From Podospora pseudocomata (lineage: Eukaryota; Ascomycota; Sordariomycetes; Sordariales; Podosporaceae), in the NCBI RefSeq assembly GCF_035222375.1, contig NW_026946363.1:7564001-7628000 (forward strand): a stretch of 64,000 nt of DNA, in the 5' to 3' direction. The notes beneath the pieces were generated by a model. It did not search any database. It saw nothing but the letters and a program-made list of their open reading frames with translations, and had not been told where the DNA came from. Of this stretch, positions 33,832 to 46,800 are shown in pieces. A program made the position numbers and the translations under genes. Numbering within the stretch: position 1 is the stretch's first letter; each line of letters opens with the position of its first letter.

Positions 33832-34643
33832 TGATGTGATCGAACACGAAGGTTCATGGCAATCCATGTATGCTAATTCGAATCTGCGTATACTAGTTCA
33901 TGCTTAATGAGAGTTGTTATGTGACAGCATGTCGCCATGACTCACTATTACACACGATTTATACAACCATTCAAGTTCCCCACAATTGGGGGTTGGATTC
34001 TTTGCGTAGGGATTTTCAGAGATGGCATAGGAGTTCGGTAGCATGGCGTTGTTTTGTGCAGGTATCTCATCATGTATTACCCTGAATATGATTGTTTGGA
34101 ATCACGGGTGTCAGGATATCATGATGTTGTGAGAAGAGCTGGAGTACCTATCAAATACCAACAGGATCAGGAAATGTAAATTGTTTTTTTTTCCCTTTTT
34201 TTTTTTTTTTTTTGGGGGGGGGGTGGGCTTTTAAGCTATGCTCGTTGCCTCGTCCCAGCCACCAAAAGTGATTATTACTACGTATCTATAGGTAAGGTAG
34301 ATGCAAAGTGGATGCGGCTAAAATCTATGATGCTGAAGCGGAGAAGGTCTGCCAAACCCACCTCCCACATCACAGGTACCCCCTTGGTCTACCGCTTTAT
34401 GCCGCGTGTAAAGTTTTGCTCCCCATCTGTGCTAAAACAACATTCCTCGCTCAACCAGCAACTGAAATCAGATTATATTCTTCTACGAATGTACTACAAC
34501 ACCCAGCCATGGCCAGTTTTGTGTCCCTTCTACTTGTCGAGCCTGGGTAGGTCAGTAACCTCTTGAGCCGTTAGGCCAGTGTCTATACTCCTCGTGTCGC
34601 TCGGGTATGGGGGCTGAGGGTAGCGTTGGGTAGGCCGAGCCAT
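33832..34643. other. Convergent intergenic region between CHM7 and RAD18
   Basis: Contains the 3' UTRs of two convergent genes and a homopolymer tract. The open frames here are low-complexity and I do not call any gene. Confidence 0.6.
34184..34223. repeat. Homopolymer tract T9-C3-T18-G10
   Basis: Nine T, three C, eighteen T, then ten G. Such a run is prone to replication slippage and also to sequencing error, so the exact length is unreliable. It lies outside genes and has no visible function. Confidence 0.85.
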
Positions 34644-35980
34644 TTATGGCTGTTGATAGTGCGTTGGTTGGGGTTGATGTTGCCAACGCTCCGGGTGAGA
34701 GTATGACGGGTGTGGTGGCGGTTGAACCGGTAACACTGGTGTTTGTGGCAAAGGGGCTGATTCCGCCGTTGATGGTGTCGACGTTTTTGGTACCGAAGGC
34801 TGTGGGACTGATGAGCTTGCTTCTTGTTTCGCAGCTTCTTCGGCAGCAGCCTCTCTGGCCTTTTGCTCAGCAATTTGCCTACTTCTCCTCGCGTTCGCAA
34901 TCAAGTCTTTAAAGGAAGAGTCGTGCTTTGCCGCCCAAGCGCCACCATCAAAATCTTTGTCCTTGATTTGAGCGCCTGTGCTGGCTGCTTTGGAGCTGGT
35001 GGGTGCCATGGTGCCTATAGTCCTTTCCCACACCTGCAAATCCTGAAATAGAGCCCCGCGGGTCTTGGGATTGGCAGAATCGCAGTTCGCATTCCAAAGT
35101 GTGAGCCACTCTCGGTGTCTTGCTTCGAGCATCGTTCGGTTGCCAGCAGTGGACAGGCCCAGCTCTCGCATAATTTTCCGAAGAGCCTGATCCTTCACCA
35201 TAGAGTATTGAAGAGTTGGAAGACGCTCGGGGGCCTTGGCAGCCGCGGCTGGTGGTATCTTGGAGGGTGATCGCAGGGTAGAGGCGATCGAACGGCTGGC
35301 GGCTGGCGTGCGTTTTGGCTGAGGCTGGGGTTCACCTGGACACGAGGTGTCAAGATGTCTGTCGACAAGAACTTCTTTCATGCGCTGTTCGCATATAGGG
35401 CACGCGACCAGTCCGTCATCTGAGAATCAGTTAGCCTTGTCCTCGGCGGCTAGAACGGGCCCAACGTACTAGGCTCTGGCACATATTCATCTTCCCCATC
35501 ATTGTCATCTTGCAGGTCACCCTCCGAATCCTCAATAGTCAGTTGACTGGATGCTTGTGGTTCCCTTGCCTTGCGATTTCTCGTAGATCTCCTTGGCCGT
35601 TTGCTTTCCTGAAACTCGTCGTCGGAGTCGTCCACCTCGGTCGCTTTTCTCTTAGGAGATTTCGGTAGAGCCGGCGTTGGCGTTCTTGCAAATTTGAGAA
35701 TGCTATCTCGGACTCCCCTAAATGCTTCGACTGCCTCTCGCAGGGCACCGTTGCCCCGCAGTTTGGAGAGGTCGACAGTCTTCCGGCAAAGCGGGCATTT
35801 GCTGTCGGCGGTAAGACACCTCCTAATACAAAGCGAACAGAATGTATGGCTGCAGGAGGTAAGCATCGGTGTTGTGAAGAAGTCCTTGCAGACATGGCAG
35901 CGGAGTGCCTCCTCGACGGACTTCAAGCTGGCGAGCGGCGTTCCCAACCAGTCAGTCGAATCTGATACCTCCACCTCCAT
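34644..35980 (-). CDS. rad18: RAD18 E3 ubiquitin ligase for PCNA
   Basis: Two exons (35470-35980 and 34644-35419; intron phase 1, 50 bp) encode 428 aa. A C3HC4 RING runs from C28 ([21 protein letters not shown] ... CPLC). After an acidic, basic-patch linker comes a UBZ4-type zinc finger ([21 protein letters not shown], residues 177-197) and a SAP-like DNA-binding region ([21 protein letters not shown]). The order RING-UBZ-SAP is diagnostic for Rad18, which with Rad6 monoubiquitinates PCNA at K164 to start translesion synthesis. The Pro/Gln-rich tail is probably disordered. Two ACGCGA boxes lie 150-177 bp upstream. The length (487 aa in yeast) is normal for the family. Confidence 0.95.
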
Positions 35981-36129
35981 CTAGGCTAATGAATTTGAAT
36001 TAAAAAGATTAATCCAAGATCGGCTGAACGCTGGTGGACCTGCAATGTGTTGCCGCGCTGCTGCTGCTTAATTCTGGAGGTGAACAAGGAAGGACAAGGA
36101 CAATCCAACACTCTGAAAGCTGATGCGCG

Positions 36130-36157
36130 ACGCGACCTATTCTTTTGCTGAACGCGA
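36130..36157 (+). promoter_or_regulatory. Pair of MBF-type ACGCGA boxes upstream of RAD18
   Basis: Plus-strand ACGCGA occurs at 36130-36135 and 36152-36157, about 150-177 bp upstream of the RAD18 start codon. These boxes match the motif found before MCM6. Regulation is inferred. Confidence 0.45.
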
Positions 36158-36415
36158 CGGAGCCATTAAACTTAAAGTGGGTCCTGGTTGCCACACCTAG
36201 CAATTCCCTTGAAGATCGATCAATCCAAACGTCAATACCCTCGTGGATATTTATCCTCTCTTTCAAATTGTTTCGAGTCCAATTCAGAAACTCAATGTTG
36301 CTTCTCGATGACTTTCACTCTGATGTTCCAAATCTTGCTGCTCATTCCTGAAGCTGCAGCCAACCCTAGATGTGTTGGTCTTTCAATTGCCCATTAACCA
36401 CTCGACTCGTACCAT

Positions 36416-36897
36416 ATGCATGATGAATTCAGCCAAGGAACCATTTTCATAGACGCTGGTCTGTTCACTATATGTGAAGCGTTATTCTTTGAGACGCTAC
36501 AAGATACTGGTACACCATACAAGCACATGTGGACTGTCTCATTATTATCGCCATACTCCTATCAGCTATCTTCTGCTAAACCTGGCACCGCACTTGCTCT
36601 CAGGGTCTGCCATGTAGGCAACACCAATTTCCCACTTCACGTCAAGTTCCTTTGCAAGGGGACCTTTATACCAAAAACGAGTCTCTATCTGGACTCGATA
36701 AGAGGTAAATGGCACTGCCTCGTCTCAGAGGCGTTGTTTTGACTTTATCGTTCTCTCCAGCGGTTGCTGCAGAGGCACTGTTAATATTGAGGCCTAACGG
36801 AGATCAATTCAGGATTGTGGTGGACGCCTATGTCCATGGGATCATGTTTGGCGAAGGGTTGAAGAAGGGAGAGCTGAAAGCGATAGAGCTTGCATGA
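36416..36897 (+). pseudogene. Doubtful two-exon fragment resembling the C-terminal end of HET-domain proteins
   Basis: Two reading frames join cleanly if a 56-bp intron (36705-36760, GTAAAT...CCAG, phase 1) is removed, giving a 141-aa frame. The second part contains LLILRPNGDQFRIVVDAYVH followed by GIMFGEGLKKGELKAIELA. This resembles the C-terminal pattern P-x-ILRP...Y-V-H-G-I-M-x-G-E of fungal heterokaryon-incompatibility (HET) proteins. The upstream half does not resemble the rest of a HET protein, and the N-terminal HET domain is missing. It may be a truncated relic, a small expressed gene, or a partial copy of a bigger gene. I do not call it functional. Confidence 0.35.
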
Positions 36898-37445
36898 TGT
36901 GCTATCTTTTAAGGCCTTCAACCAAGTAGGTGCTAATTTCCATGTCCTAATGAATAGAAATAGAAGTTATGGTGTAAATATCAGTCCTGTACATAGCACT
37001 GGCATGCAACCCGGAGAGAAGGTGATTGAGTGCAGATGGGCAAAGAAGAATGAACTGAAACAGGTCCAGGTGCCCCGCACGTGAACAGGCGTCGGAGTTG
37101 AGCGGGAGGACCCCACCAAAATGCTCCAGGTTGCACCTTTCCTGTTTTGGAGGGAATCAAAACAATGGTTAACCAGATCAAGACGACCCGCTCTGCAAAC
37201 CCACAACTTTCGCAAAGCAACCATCAACCCTCAACCCTCCCTTTCCCTGATGGCTCCTGGTAATCCCTTCTGAGTCTTACAATCCACCCACTTCCTCGCT
37301 CTTGTCTTCTTGTGATTTTTATTGCTTCCCTTTCTGCAATCGTCCTGCACGCCCTTTGTTGACCTTCGAGACGCGCCGAACAAGCCCAAGAGCCACGAAA
37401 ACGCCATACCCCATTACCGATCACGGCGACCTCACTCGACGAACA

Positions 37446-40400
37446 ATGGCACTTCGAGGGGCCCCTCGACTTCAGGTCGGGTCGGCCGCCTGGGTTGAGG
37501 AGGAACGGAACTCTGCCCTCGACATCGCCGAGTCAGAAATAGAAGAATTCTCTTTCTCGGCGCGAAATGAGTTAGATTGGTTGAATGAGCACATGGCCGA
37601 GATATTCTCAGAAAACCAGATGTATGGTCTTGCATGATGATTTAGCACGACGATGGAAATGCTGCTGACTACATTTGACAGGAATGTCGCTGAACTCTTC
37701 AAAACACCCGGAAAATTGCGTGGGAAAACGCCTATGACAACACGGAAAATCAGACCCTTGGAAACTCGCGTGGTAGGCAAATGTGGTTGGAGGCGGATAT
37801 GACGCGTCAAATGCTAACTAGTATCTTGAAGCCACTGTCCGATGTCTTTTCCTCAACACCAAAGGACGCGCCTAATTCATTCAGCAGCACTCAACGTCAA
37901 AGCCCAGTGCGATTGCCACAATTTCAGGTAGCCGAAGACAAGCCCGAGCCCACAGTTTCCAAGAGTACCAGCCCAGCAAGGATTTTAGCGCCCCCTCCTG
38001 TCCTAGCTGTTGCGGCCCCATCTTCCCTATTCACGGACTCCGGTTATCATGGCAGCCAAAGTTGCGACACGGTGAATTTGGATTATTGTGACAAGGACGA
38101 TGACGTCGATATGGTCGACAGCCCACAGCCTGATGTCGAGACAGGAGATGGCGAACCCAATGTCCCCAGCGGTCTTGCAGAACAACCGAGTCCAACTCTG
38201 ACGTTCGCCGAGCACGAATTTGACGCTGCTGATGAGAACGAGACACACCAGCCTACAACCTATGCCTCAGCCAGTGGTGGCTTCTCTTCGGAAATGGAAC
38301 AATCCAGCAGTCCTGTTGTGGTTCGAACTAAACTCGCAATGATGTCGCCAAGAGTACCATCTCCTAAAAAGACCGAACCCCCTGCCAGGTCGTCACCCGT
38401 CAGAACATCACCGCAGAGGCAAGCGCCGACGAAGCCAGTGTCGCCCCAGAAGTCGTCTTCATCGCCTCGGAAACCATCCCCTCCAAAATCTTCGCCTGTA
38501 AAGCAGACCACGTCTAGTCTTCCGAGGGGTTTCCCGAAGCCTACGGAACATTTTTCTAGCGAAAGACACGAGGAGTCGGAGGAGGATGCCGAGGATGCCA
38601 GGTCAACATCAGAGGCCTCAAGTCCCATCAGGCCATTGGTGCGCAAGAGCAGTCTGAGCTTCGCCTCTCTGCCCGCCCGCGAGCCATTGGCCTCTAAGAG
38701 CGGCAGCCGGATATCTAGGACGAGCCATTTGGATTTGAGTCGCCCAAGCTTCTATAATCGCCACACTGGTGGCAAGAGCCTGGGCAACACCAGACAATAC
38801 TCTGATGATGACAATGAGGACATGGATGTCGACGAGGAGCTCACTGCTCAGCTGGAAAACACCACCAGGATAGCGGAACACAGCAAGACTTACACTCAGC
38901 TGTTGCATGATCAGATCAGCATGTTGGGCAAGTCTCAGACTGCTGGCCCAAGACCTTCCAAATCACTGGCGAATCTCTTCGTTCCGCCAGCAGGTCAGAC
39001 GCAGGCCAACTTGGGATCCGTTACAGAAGCCAAGCTGAAACAATCACTCGCAAAACCGAATGCACCAGCTACTACTCCCGGAGCATTCCCAGTGGACGAT
39101 GACGAGGACTGGATCGCGGCCCCAAGTAATGTTGTCACTGCAGCCCCTGCCGTGGTGCCATATAACCCTCGTCCTGAACTCCGCAAGAGCCTCTCCGTCG
39201 AAATTATGGAGAATGTGGCAGGCAAGTCGTCGGTGAGCGATACTGAGCATGATATGCCCCCCAGCAGCCCCGCCACCGCTTGGAAAGCCCAAGCTAGCCC
39301 ACAGTGGCAGCACAGCACTCCGGGGCATTCGAAGTCCGCATCTGTGCCTGCTTTTCCGACACTTGCGCAACTTGAGGGCGGTGATGGTGCTACTCTCAAA
39401 AAGATCGTGACGGCGACCCAGCCAACTCTGCCCTCTGTCGAAGAGGATGGTCGCATGCCAACACCCAGCAAATCGCCTACTCGCAGTGCTTTCCGAGACA
39501 ACCCCCTGAAGCAGGTTAAGAATAAGCTGTCTTCCCTGTTGAGTAGCGCCAAGAACTTGAATGTAAGAAGCGCAGCCATCAGTGCTGAAGGCAAAGCTAT
39601 GATCTCACCTTCCACTGTGCAGCTTGGTATTCATCCAGGACCATCTGTTGAGTCTTTCAGATCGGTAGACAACGTGATGTACCCCGACCTCACACAGCAG
39701 CTTTCATCCACTTCCCGACCACTGAGTCCAGTCAGGTCCAACAGCACCCGGAGAACTAGAGCGTCTACCGAACGAGAGAAGATCGAGGCCAAGGAGCGGG
39801 AGAAGGATTCTAGAGCCAAAGAGAAGGAGATGAAAGAGTTGAGGCGAGCAGAAAAAGAACTGGAGAAGTTGGATAAGGCACGTAAACAAGAGGACGAAAA
39901 GGCGCGCGTGTTCAGCAAAGAGCAGGAAAGACTTGCTGCCATGGAAAAGCAAGTGGCCCTGCAGAAGGAACGAGAGCAAGAGCAACAACAAGCACGTGCG
40001 GAACAAGCTCGCGCCGCTCATTCTCAGTACCGACCCCAACCCCAGGATTTACAAACACCGGCACCATCACGAAAGGCACTTCCGAAGGCGCTTCCCAAGT
40101 CGACCCGAACCAGCCCGGGAAGGGCCAACCGCCAAGCCGATGATCAAGGTCTCTCTGATGAGGGTGATGTCGACATGGCCGATGCGACCTCGACAGTCAC
40201 TATGGCGATGCCCCCGTCTTCCATTCAGCGACCCACGACTGCATCGTCAGTCAGGACGCAGGGCATCAAGCGCCCAGTCAAGCCAACCAAGGAGACGCTC
40301 TCTAAGACCACTCGGCAAGCGCCAACCGTCATGCGCGTTTATCCTCCCAGTTCTCAACAGTCTCAGTTCCATCCTTCAAATAGCGTCCTGGCCTCCAACC

Positions 40401-41692
40401 TCCAAGAGACATTAGGTCAGCCACAGCAGCAGCCACCAATGCATGTGAAGAACAAGACCAGCCAGAGTTCATTGAACGAGAAGAAGTCATTGCCCAATCT
40501 CAAGACATCAGCCTCTTCGGCGGCCTTGAAACGGAAGGAGCAAGAGGAGCGCGAGGCTCAACGGAAGCGTGATGCCAAAGCCGAGCTTGAACGGAAACGC
40601 ATTGCTGCCCAGAAGCAAGAGCAACAGAGGGAGCGTATTGAAAAAGCCAAGGCCACCAGAGCACCCCCTCCGGCTGTTAGGTCACAGCCGAACGGGCCTC
40701 CTGATTACAGCATGGCAGACAAGGCTCCTGTGCGGCCTCCTTCTCGGTTGGGTTCCACTATGCATCAGGAAAGTCGACTTGTCAATCAGAGTTTGGCAAG
40801 CGGGAAAGCGCCTATGAAGCGTCCACACCAGCAAGAGAATGAGGGCTTTTCCAAATCCAAGTCACAAAAGACCACCCAGGAGACCATACCTATCAGAGTG
40901 AGCGAGGATTTTGACCAAGATATTGAGATGGCCGACAGCCAGCAGCGGACAATGAAGCCACCGTCTGTGAGGCCGTCGGCTGGGTTTAAGGTGAGTCGAC
41001 CGGCAGGCCCCGTGGCGGTTGTAATCTGGGAGGATGCTAAACGGATCACTCAGGACCCTTCCAACAAGTCCATGTTCTCGACAGGCTATGCCAACGTGCC
41101 TCCGCCCAGTGCGAGTAGAGACCTTTTCAAGGCCACCGTCACAGCACAGCATCACAGCACCGTCAAGCCGGCTTTGCACAACACAGCCCAATTCGCCAAA
41201 GGTGCCATTCCCTTTGCGCCCAACCGCCCTATAGGACAGGCGGCAAATCCCCACAAGACCCCTGCTCGGCCTGGCCCTGGTGGTATTCCAAAGTCAGTCA
41301 ACAGGACTGCGACTCGGTCATCTCCCCGTTTCCAGAACGGCGAGGCTATTGAACTCCCTGAGATTCAGACGGATGACGATGACGATGATGAAGACGAGCA
41401 TATCATGGTGGCCGATTGGGCAGATTCACCAGCTCTCAAACAGGCATTGCTGGCACAAGAACGCATGGACCCCATGCAAGTCTTTGGACCACCGGCCCCA
41501 CTCAATATGGAGGAGGTATTTAGCAAGAGCAAGGACAGATGGCACAGATTCAGGGCGAGAACGAGCTCGGCCAACTGGAGTGGAACGGATAGGTTGACAG
41601 AAGACGAAGTCAGAAAGGATAACATGGCCAGAGATAAGATGAGACGGGATGGTGGGTGGAGTTACGAGTTGTCCAAAGACATTTCAGGATAA
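37446..41692 (+). CDS. INCENP: INCENP, inner centromere protein (Sli15 family)
   Basis: Four exons (37446-37621, 37682-37772, 37832-40990, 41054-41692) encode 1354 aa. The N-terminus (SEIEEFSFSARNELDWLNEH, then NVAELFKTPGKLRGKT) fits the Survivin/Borealin-binding region. The centre is long, acidic and Ser/Pro-rich with many SP/TP sites typical of mitotic kinase targets. A highly charged helix runs from residue ~734 (KEREKDSRAKEKEMKELRRA), the single-alpha-helix/coiled coil that binds microtubules. The C-terminal IN-box (WADSPALKQALLAQERMDP, then VFGPPAPLNMEEVF and RARTSSANWSG) binds and activates Aurora kinase. It scaffolds the chromosomal passenger complex. The last intron is in frame and stop-free, so it is easily missed. 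Confidence 0.92.
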
Positions 41693-43837
41693 ACTATTCT
41701 GAGGGGAGATGCATTGTTGGGAGTTTCATTGTTTTAATCTTTCGGTAACAAGTGTATCATATATGTTGTGGGGAATTAAGAGATATCAAGGCTAGGGTCT
41801 CATGACGACAAAGGGGTTTCCATGTACATCTCGGGAATGAATGGTCAGCATGACGGAGCGCGTGGAAGGAAAGATGTCAAGTTTGAATAGGAGTATGCTA
41901 CGTATGGCCGGCCCTGTTGAACTTCAATCTGGCGCCACTTGCAATCTTGTTTTGTGTCTTGCTTATGTCCGATGTGTTTCGTCAGCGGATTTCGTCTTCA
42001 CAACCCTAACCCGGACGATGCATTGATGTTCTTCACACGTCCTTCGCATCTTGAAGTAAAAGACCCGTTCCATGTTTGAGGTGTTCGTAGGATGCCCAGA
42101 GTTGGCTTGCTGGGTACGCATCACACTGTTGTTATGCAAGCTGACGTTATGAGGGTTCTCGGGTTCTGGCAGATGACAAGTTCATCTCCCCCACGATAGT
42201 ATAGCATAGCCTCAGCCCATCCGGGACTGGTCATCCTATCATTCAAATGACCCGTGACCTGATGCTTGAGCACAATAGTCACTGGAACATTTCTGGCCCT
42301 CAAGATCTCCAATCTGAATATGATGGAGGGGGGAAGAACACCTCGTGCGGAGATATCATGCAATGATGATCAAGTGGAAATGAATAGGCGGGACTGAGGG
42401 CAACAGAATGATGGTGATAGTAGGATCTTAGGTGGGTAGTCCTAGGTTCAAGAAGAGGCGCCGATTATTACCCCGCAAACCACAAGTATGGGGTGAAAGG
42501 ATTCGGATGAACTCCTACTTGTGAGATATAGCGGCAAACAAGTGGTGATGACAGTTAGGACGCCTCACCGCTTTTCGTTCTCTTTCCTCTCAAGCAGCAT
42601 CTCTTGCAGCTTTTGTACAAAGTACTATAGACACAGCTACACTGCCCCGCCGGCCCAGGTTCATCAGCTTGAAAAAGGAAAAGCCAGTGGACCAGGCAGG
42701 GCGGGAACAGGGGACCAGCAGGTACGTCATATTCACTGTGACGCTGGTGTAAATAGAGCACGCGCTAATGGCGCCCCCCTCCACGCCTGGCTCCCAGTTG
42801 CCCTTGACAGCTGAAGTAGACCCCACCTAATTGTTTCGATCAAGTGAGCTGCGGCAGGCGTCCTTTTTTTTGACTGTTGACCTGGCTGGAGATTGAGCAC
42901 ACTCCGAACAATACTAGGGTCGAGGTGCAAGAAGAGGTTACTACATACTCGGTGTCTTTTGTCATTATTTTGAAAAGCAGTCACTCTTTTCTCCGCATTC
43001 CAGAACCGGCGGTTTCCAGCTTGGCAGTTCCTGTCTCGCCTTCCTGTTGGTGAGTGAGGTAAGCCGAGCGACACGAGGATTGGGACTTACTGCCAGCGCG
43101 CGGCGTGTTTGTGTTCCCAAACGCATGCGCCTGTTCGAACTGCGGCTAACCACAAACCAACATTCGCAGTTTTCCAACACGCACCGAATATTCTCTGCGG
43201 AAACGGCTCGACTTGTCAGCACGACATCCTGCAAGCTCCTTCCACCTCTCATCACTTGCCTCCAACTGCTGGCTCCGCCGAGACCGAGTTCCTGCTCCCA
43301 CCCAGCCAGCCCACTTTCGACTTTCATTTTTTTGTCCAATATTTGCCCCACCAAATAGTTCACGGTTTTGCGACTCGATCCCTACCCTCAACGTACTGTC
43401 ACGGTTCCGCGACCTCCAAACAAACCCCTCGAGTTGCCTCTGTGCTAAACATCGCGTGCGAGAGCTGTGCTTGAACGCGGCACCATTCCCACGTCGACAC
43501 GATCTGGTTTCCCGCCCCTGCCCAAGACAACTGCGTCGGGCCCCAATTGCCAGTTGACTATCCAAACATCCGGCACCGTTTGCCTTCACCGGGAATCAAA
43601 CGGGCTCGGCCAGACAAGGGGCCCACCAAGTTTGTCCCCTTGCATAGCTAAGGCAACAGACGGTTCGCCATTTTGCTCTTTCACTGTTTGCTTGGGGATT
43701 TCCGACTTGGAACTTAGAGTGGAGGAAATTCTTCACCAACTTCGAACCTAAGCGCTTGCAAAAGTTGTTCCTACAGTTGGTATCTTTGGCAGGAAGGGGG
43801 ACAGGTAGGGCGTGCCCTAGCCCAATATCAGATCACA
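41693..43837. other. Intergenic region upstream of the J-domain protein gene
   Basis: More than 2 kb between two plus-strand genes. About 42,900-43,837 is pyrimidine-rich and looks like a long 5' UTR and promoter. The open frames on both strands show no domains, and I call no gene here. Confidence 0.5.
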
Positions 43838-46800
43838 ATGGTCAAGCCAGATTTCGAACGGGATTACTATGCCGATCTCGAACTCCCATCCATGTCCGAG
43901 ATCGAAGTGGTCAAAAAGCAATTCAAGAAGCTCGGTAGGAACCACCAAAGTGGCTACTATTCAGCATGATTTCGTGCTAACAACTCTTACGCAGCTCTTA
44001 AGTATCATCCAGATCGCAATATTGGCAACGAAGAACTATCGAAGGAAAAGTTTGTGCTCATCCAAACAGCCCATGAGGTCTTGACCGACCCCTCGCAAAA
44101 AGCAAAGTACGATGCCCACCGCGCGCGCTTGGGGCGATGGAGCGCCGCCTACGGCGGTGCGTCAGGCGTCAGAGGCAACCCATACATGAATACCTCTCAA
44201 GATATAAACTCGAAGTTTGGCGCACCTCCGCAGAGACGACCTCCGATGCCCACCCGGCCGACTACCACAACCAGCACCGGGGGAGCTTCAAGATACTCGC
44301 AATGGCAGGCAAAGCCAAAGACGAAGACGGAGTCAATGAGGGAACAATCGAAATCGGAGGCTTGGGAAAGGTCCAGGGCATCAAATCCGCAAACTGCCTA
44401 CGGGGCAACGCGCCCGGTCCCACCGAGACCGAGAGATGCTCCTCCGACCCCGAGGAGCGCAGCTCAGGAAAGACGGCAACAGGCTGCCTTTGGTGGAAAC
44501 TCAACAAGGAAGACAGGATTTACACCATCATCACCAACAGGCGACGAACCGCCGGTTAAAAATCATCACTACAACATGTACACAGCCTCAGGGAGCACCT
44601 CAGCAGCCGGCGCTGCCCCTACTGGCAAACCTCGGCCGACGTCTGAGTACGTTGACCCACTGACCCAACAATTCGGCGACACCTTCTTGGATAATCGGCA
44701 GAGCACGCCTTATGCTACCAATGTGGGGGAAAAGTTTAACCCATTCGAGCCTCTGAACGTCAACCGGGCCAAGAGCATGAAGGACAACGCGCGCAAGAAT
44801 TCCGCTGAGGCGCCGCCTGCACCTCCTAATCGCCAACGAAGTGCCAGCGTGGGTTCTGACGGTTTCCGACGATCGAGCAATGAGAAGCCGCCATATCATG
44901 AGACGGCCACCAACCCCCGCTTTCCAGCTCAATCAAAGGCCAGCGCCCGGTACAGCCCCCGAACTGCGCAGCCGCCTGACTCCGCACCACCGACTACGGC
45001 TGGGTTTGGCGGAGCCGCCAGCAGCTCTACCTCATCAGTCAATAGTAGCGCAAACGGTGAGACCCGAACCTGTTAGAAATGAACTTGTGCGTTGCTAACG
45101 TCATAAAGCTACAGTAAACGGAGGAGCTTCTGCTCAGGCCAAGCCTGGCCCCAAGGTGTATGCCGCACCCCTTTCTTCTCGTTACCCCTATCCGGGTTAT
45201 TTCAGCAGAGTTTCTCAGATTCCGCCTCCCTGTGGGTGGACTGGTGAGAAGTCTTGCCCTCGTAATGCTGGATCTGGCGCTACCAAGCCTGGCGTCGATC
45301 ACCCTCCAGAGAGCTCTCACGGCTACGATGCTTACAGTAAAATCAAGTACCCCTTCGCTTCCAGCGCGCAGCACAGCATGTATGAAACTCCAAGTGGAGT
45401 CCAGCGGGCTGGTTCTCGCTCGAGTCTTTTCGAAGACGACTTGACCGACCAACTGAATGTGTTGCTGGCCAAGAAGGGGACAAACTCTTCACGGAAACGC
45501 CCCAGACCAACTCAGGATGGGCAACAACCACAAAGGCCTAGGTATGATGCTAACGCCGGTCAAACTGTCAGTTTCGCGGTGCCCGACGACGATGACGACC
45601 CGACCTCTCCCATCCAAACAGCCCGGTTCGCGAGACACAGCGCCGATAATATCAATACGAAGTTTGTCGCCGAAGACAAGGGTAGGTTTGAGTTCAGCGC
45701 TGGGAGTGATTTTGAGGCTTCGCCCAGCTCTCCGCTAGATAATGCCTTTACGAGAGCGAGACGCCGTGGCCGACAATCCCCACTGCGACAAGATTCCGGG
45801 ACCTCATACGAAGCATTTGCCAATGCATCCCCGAAACCAGCAGCAGCCATGCCTCAGCAAGAGGCTGCTCCGAAGCCGAGTGCCTTCGATGCCAAGAAGT
45901 GGGAGGAATTGAGCAAGGTCAACATCTTTAATCCAACAGCGGCTCAGAGGTCATCCGTGTCACCTACTCGACCAGTCAAACCGCTCAAGAAGACTCGGGG
46001 CGGAGGAGTTCGCCTAACAGCAGGATCGGCTGGAATGGCAGAGGAGGACGATAGTAGTGGTGAGGACCGAGCACAGGCAGGCACCGGAAGAGCCAACGCC
46101 AGTGGTCCCAAAAGCCCCAACGCCATGGATATCGACCCTCCCGTTTCTGAAACGACAGCTCAACAACCGCCTGCGGCCAACGAAGCCCGACCCATCCCTG
46201 TTGAACCGACGAAGCCGGAGTGGCGAGCTGGCCATGTTGGCACCACTGCGACCGCTGCTCCGCCTCTGCCTCCAAAGGTCAACGGTACACAGAAGATGCC
46301 CAAAGTGAACCCAACTCACGCAGGGTCCGAAGACACGGACGACTTTATGAGACCGAATGTGTTTGCAGACTTTGAGAATGTTGCGCCTTTCAGCCAGAAA
46401 GCAACAGGACTGAACTCATTTGCCGATTTGGGCCAAAGCCTGCCATTCCAATCCAGACCCTCGACCACAATTCCCATACCTCAGATGAAGCCTACGCCGC
46501 TTTCCTGTCCACCTGTTCCCCAAGCACCCAAAGTTCCGACAACACTTGCTTTTGGCGGTGTCAAGTTAGGGAGCCCAGCTTGGAATACATATACCAAGGA
46601 GTTTGAGGCCTACATGATTGCTTGGTCTCAATGGAACGGCACGATGTTGACACACTTTTCTACACGCCAGGCTCAACAAAACTCGGCGGGCTTCTCATGG
46701 GTCGGTGCTATGGGTGACAATGGTTATCAGGAATATGTCAACTCGCTGGAGCAGGACAAGCCACTCAGACAAAAGTGGCTAGCCGCATGCGAGAACCATG

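Larger units (their letters stand above)
35981..37445. other. Divergent intergenic region, RAD18 and INCENP
   Basis: About 1.5 kb holding the two promoters and the doubtful HET-like two-exon feature (36416-36897). The ACGCGA boxes at 36130-36135 and 36152-36157 lie on the RAD18 side. The segment 36900-37445 shows only a pyrimidine-rich leader for INCENP. Confidence 0.5.

Noticed and set aside
42002-42014. CCCTAACCC-like telomere-type motif
   Set aside because: Only one or two units, in an intergenic stretch well inside the window; chance occurrence is likely.
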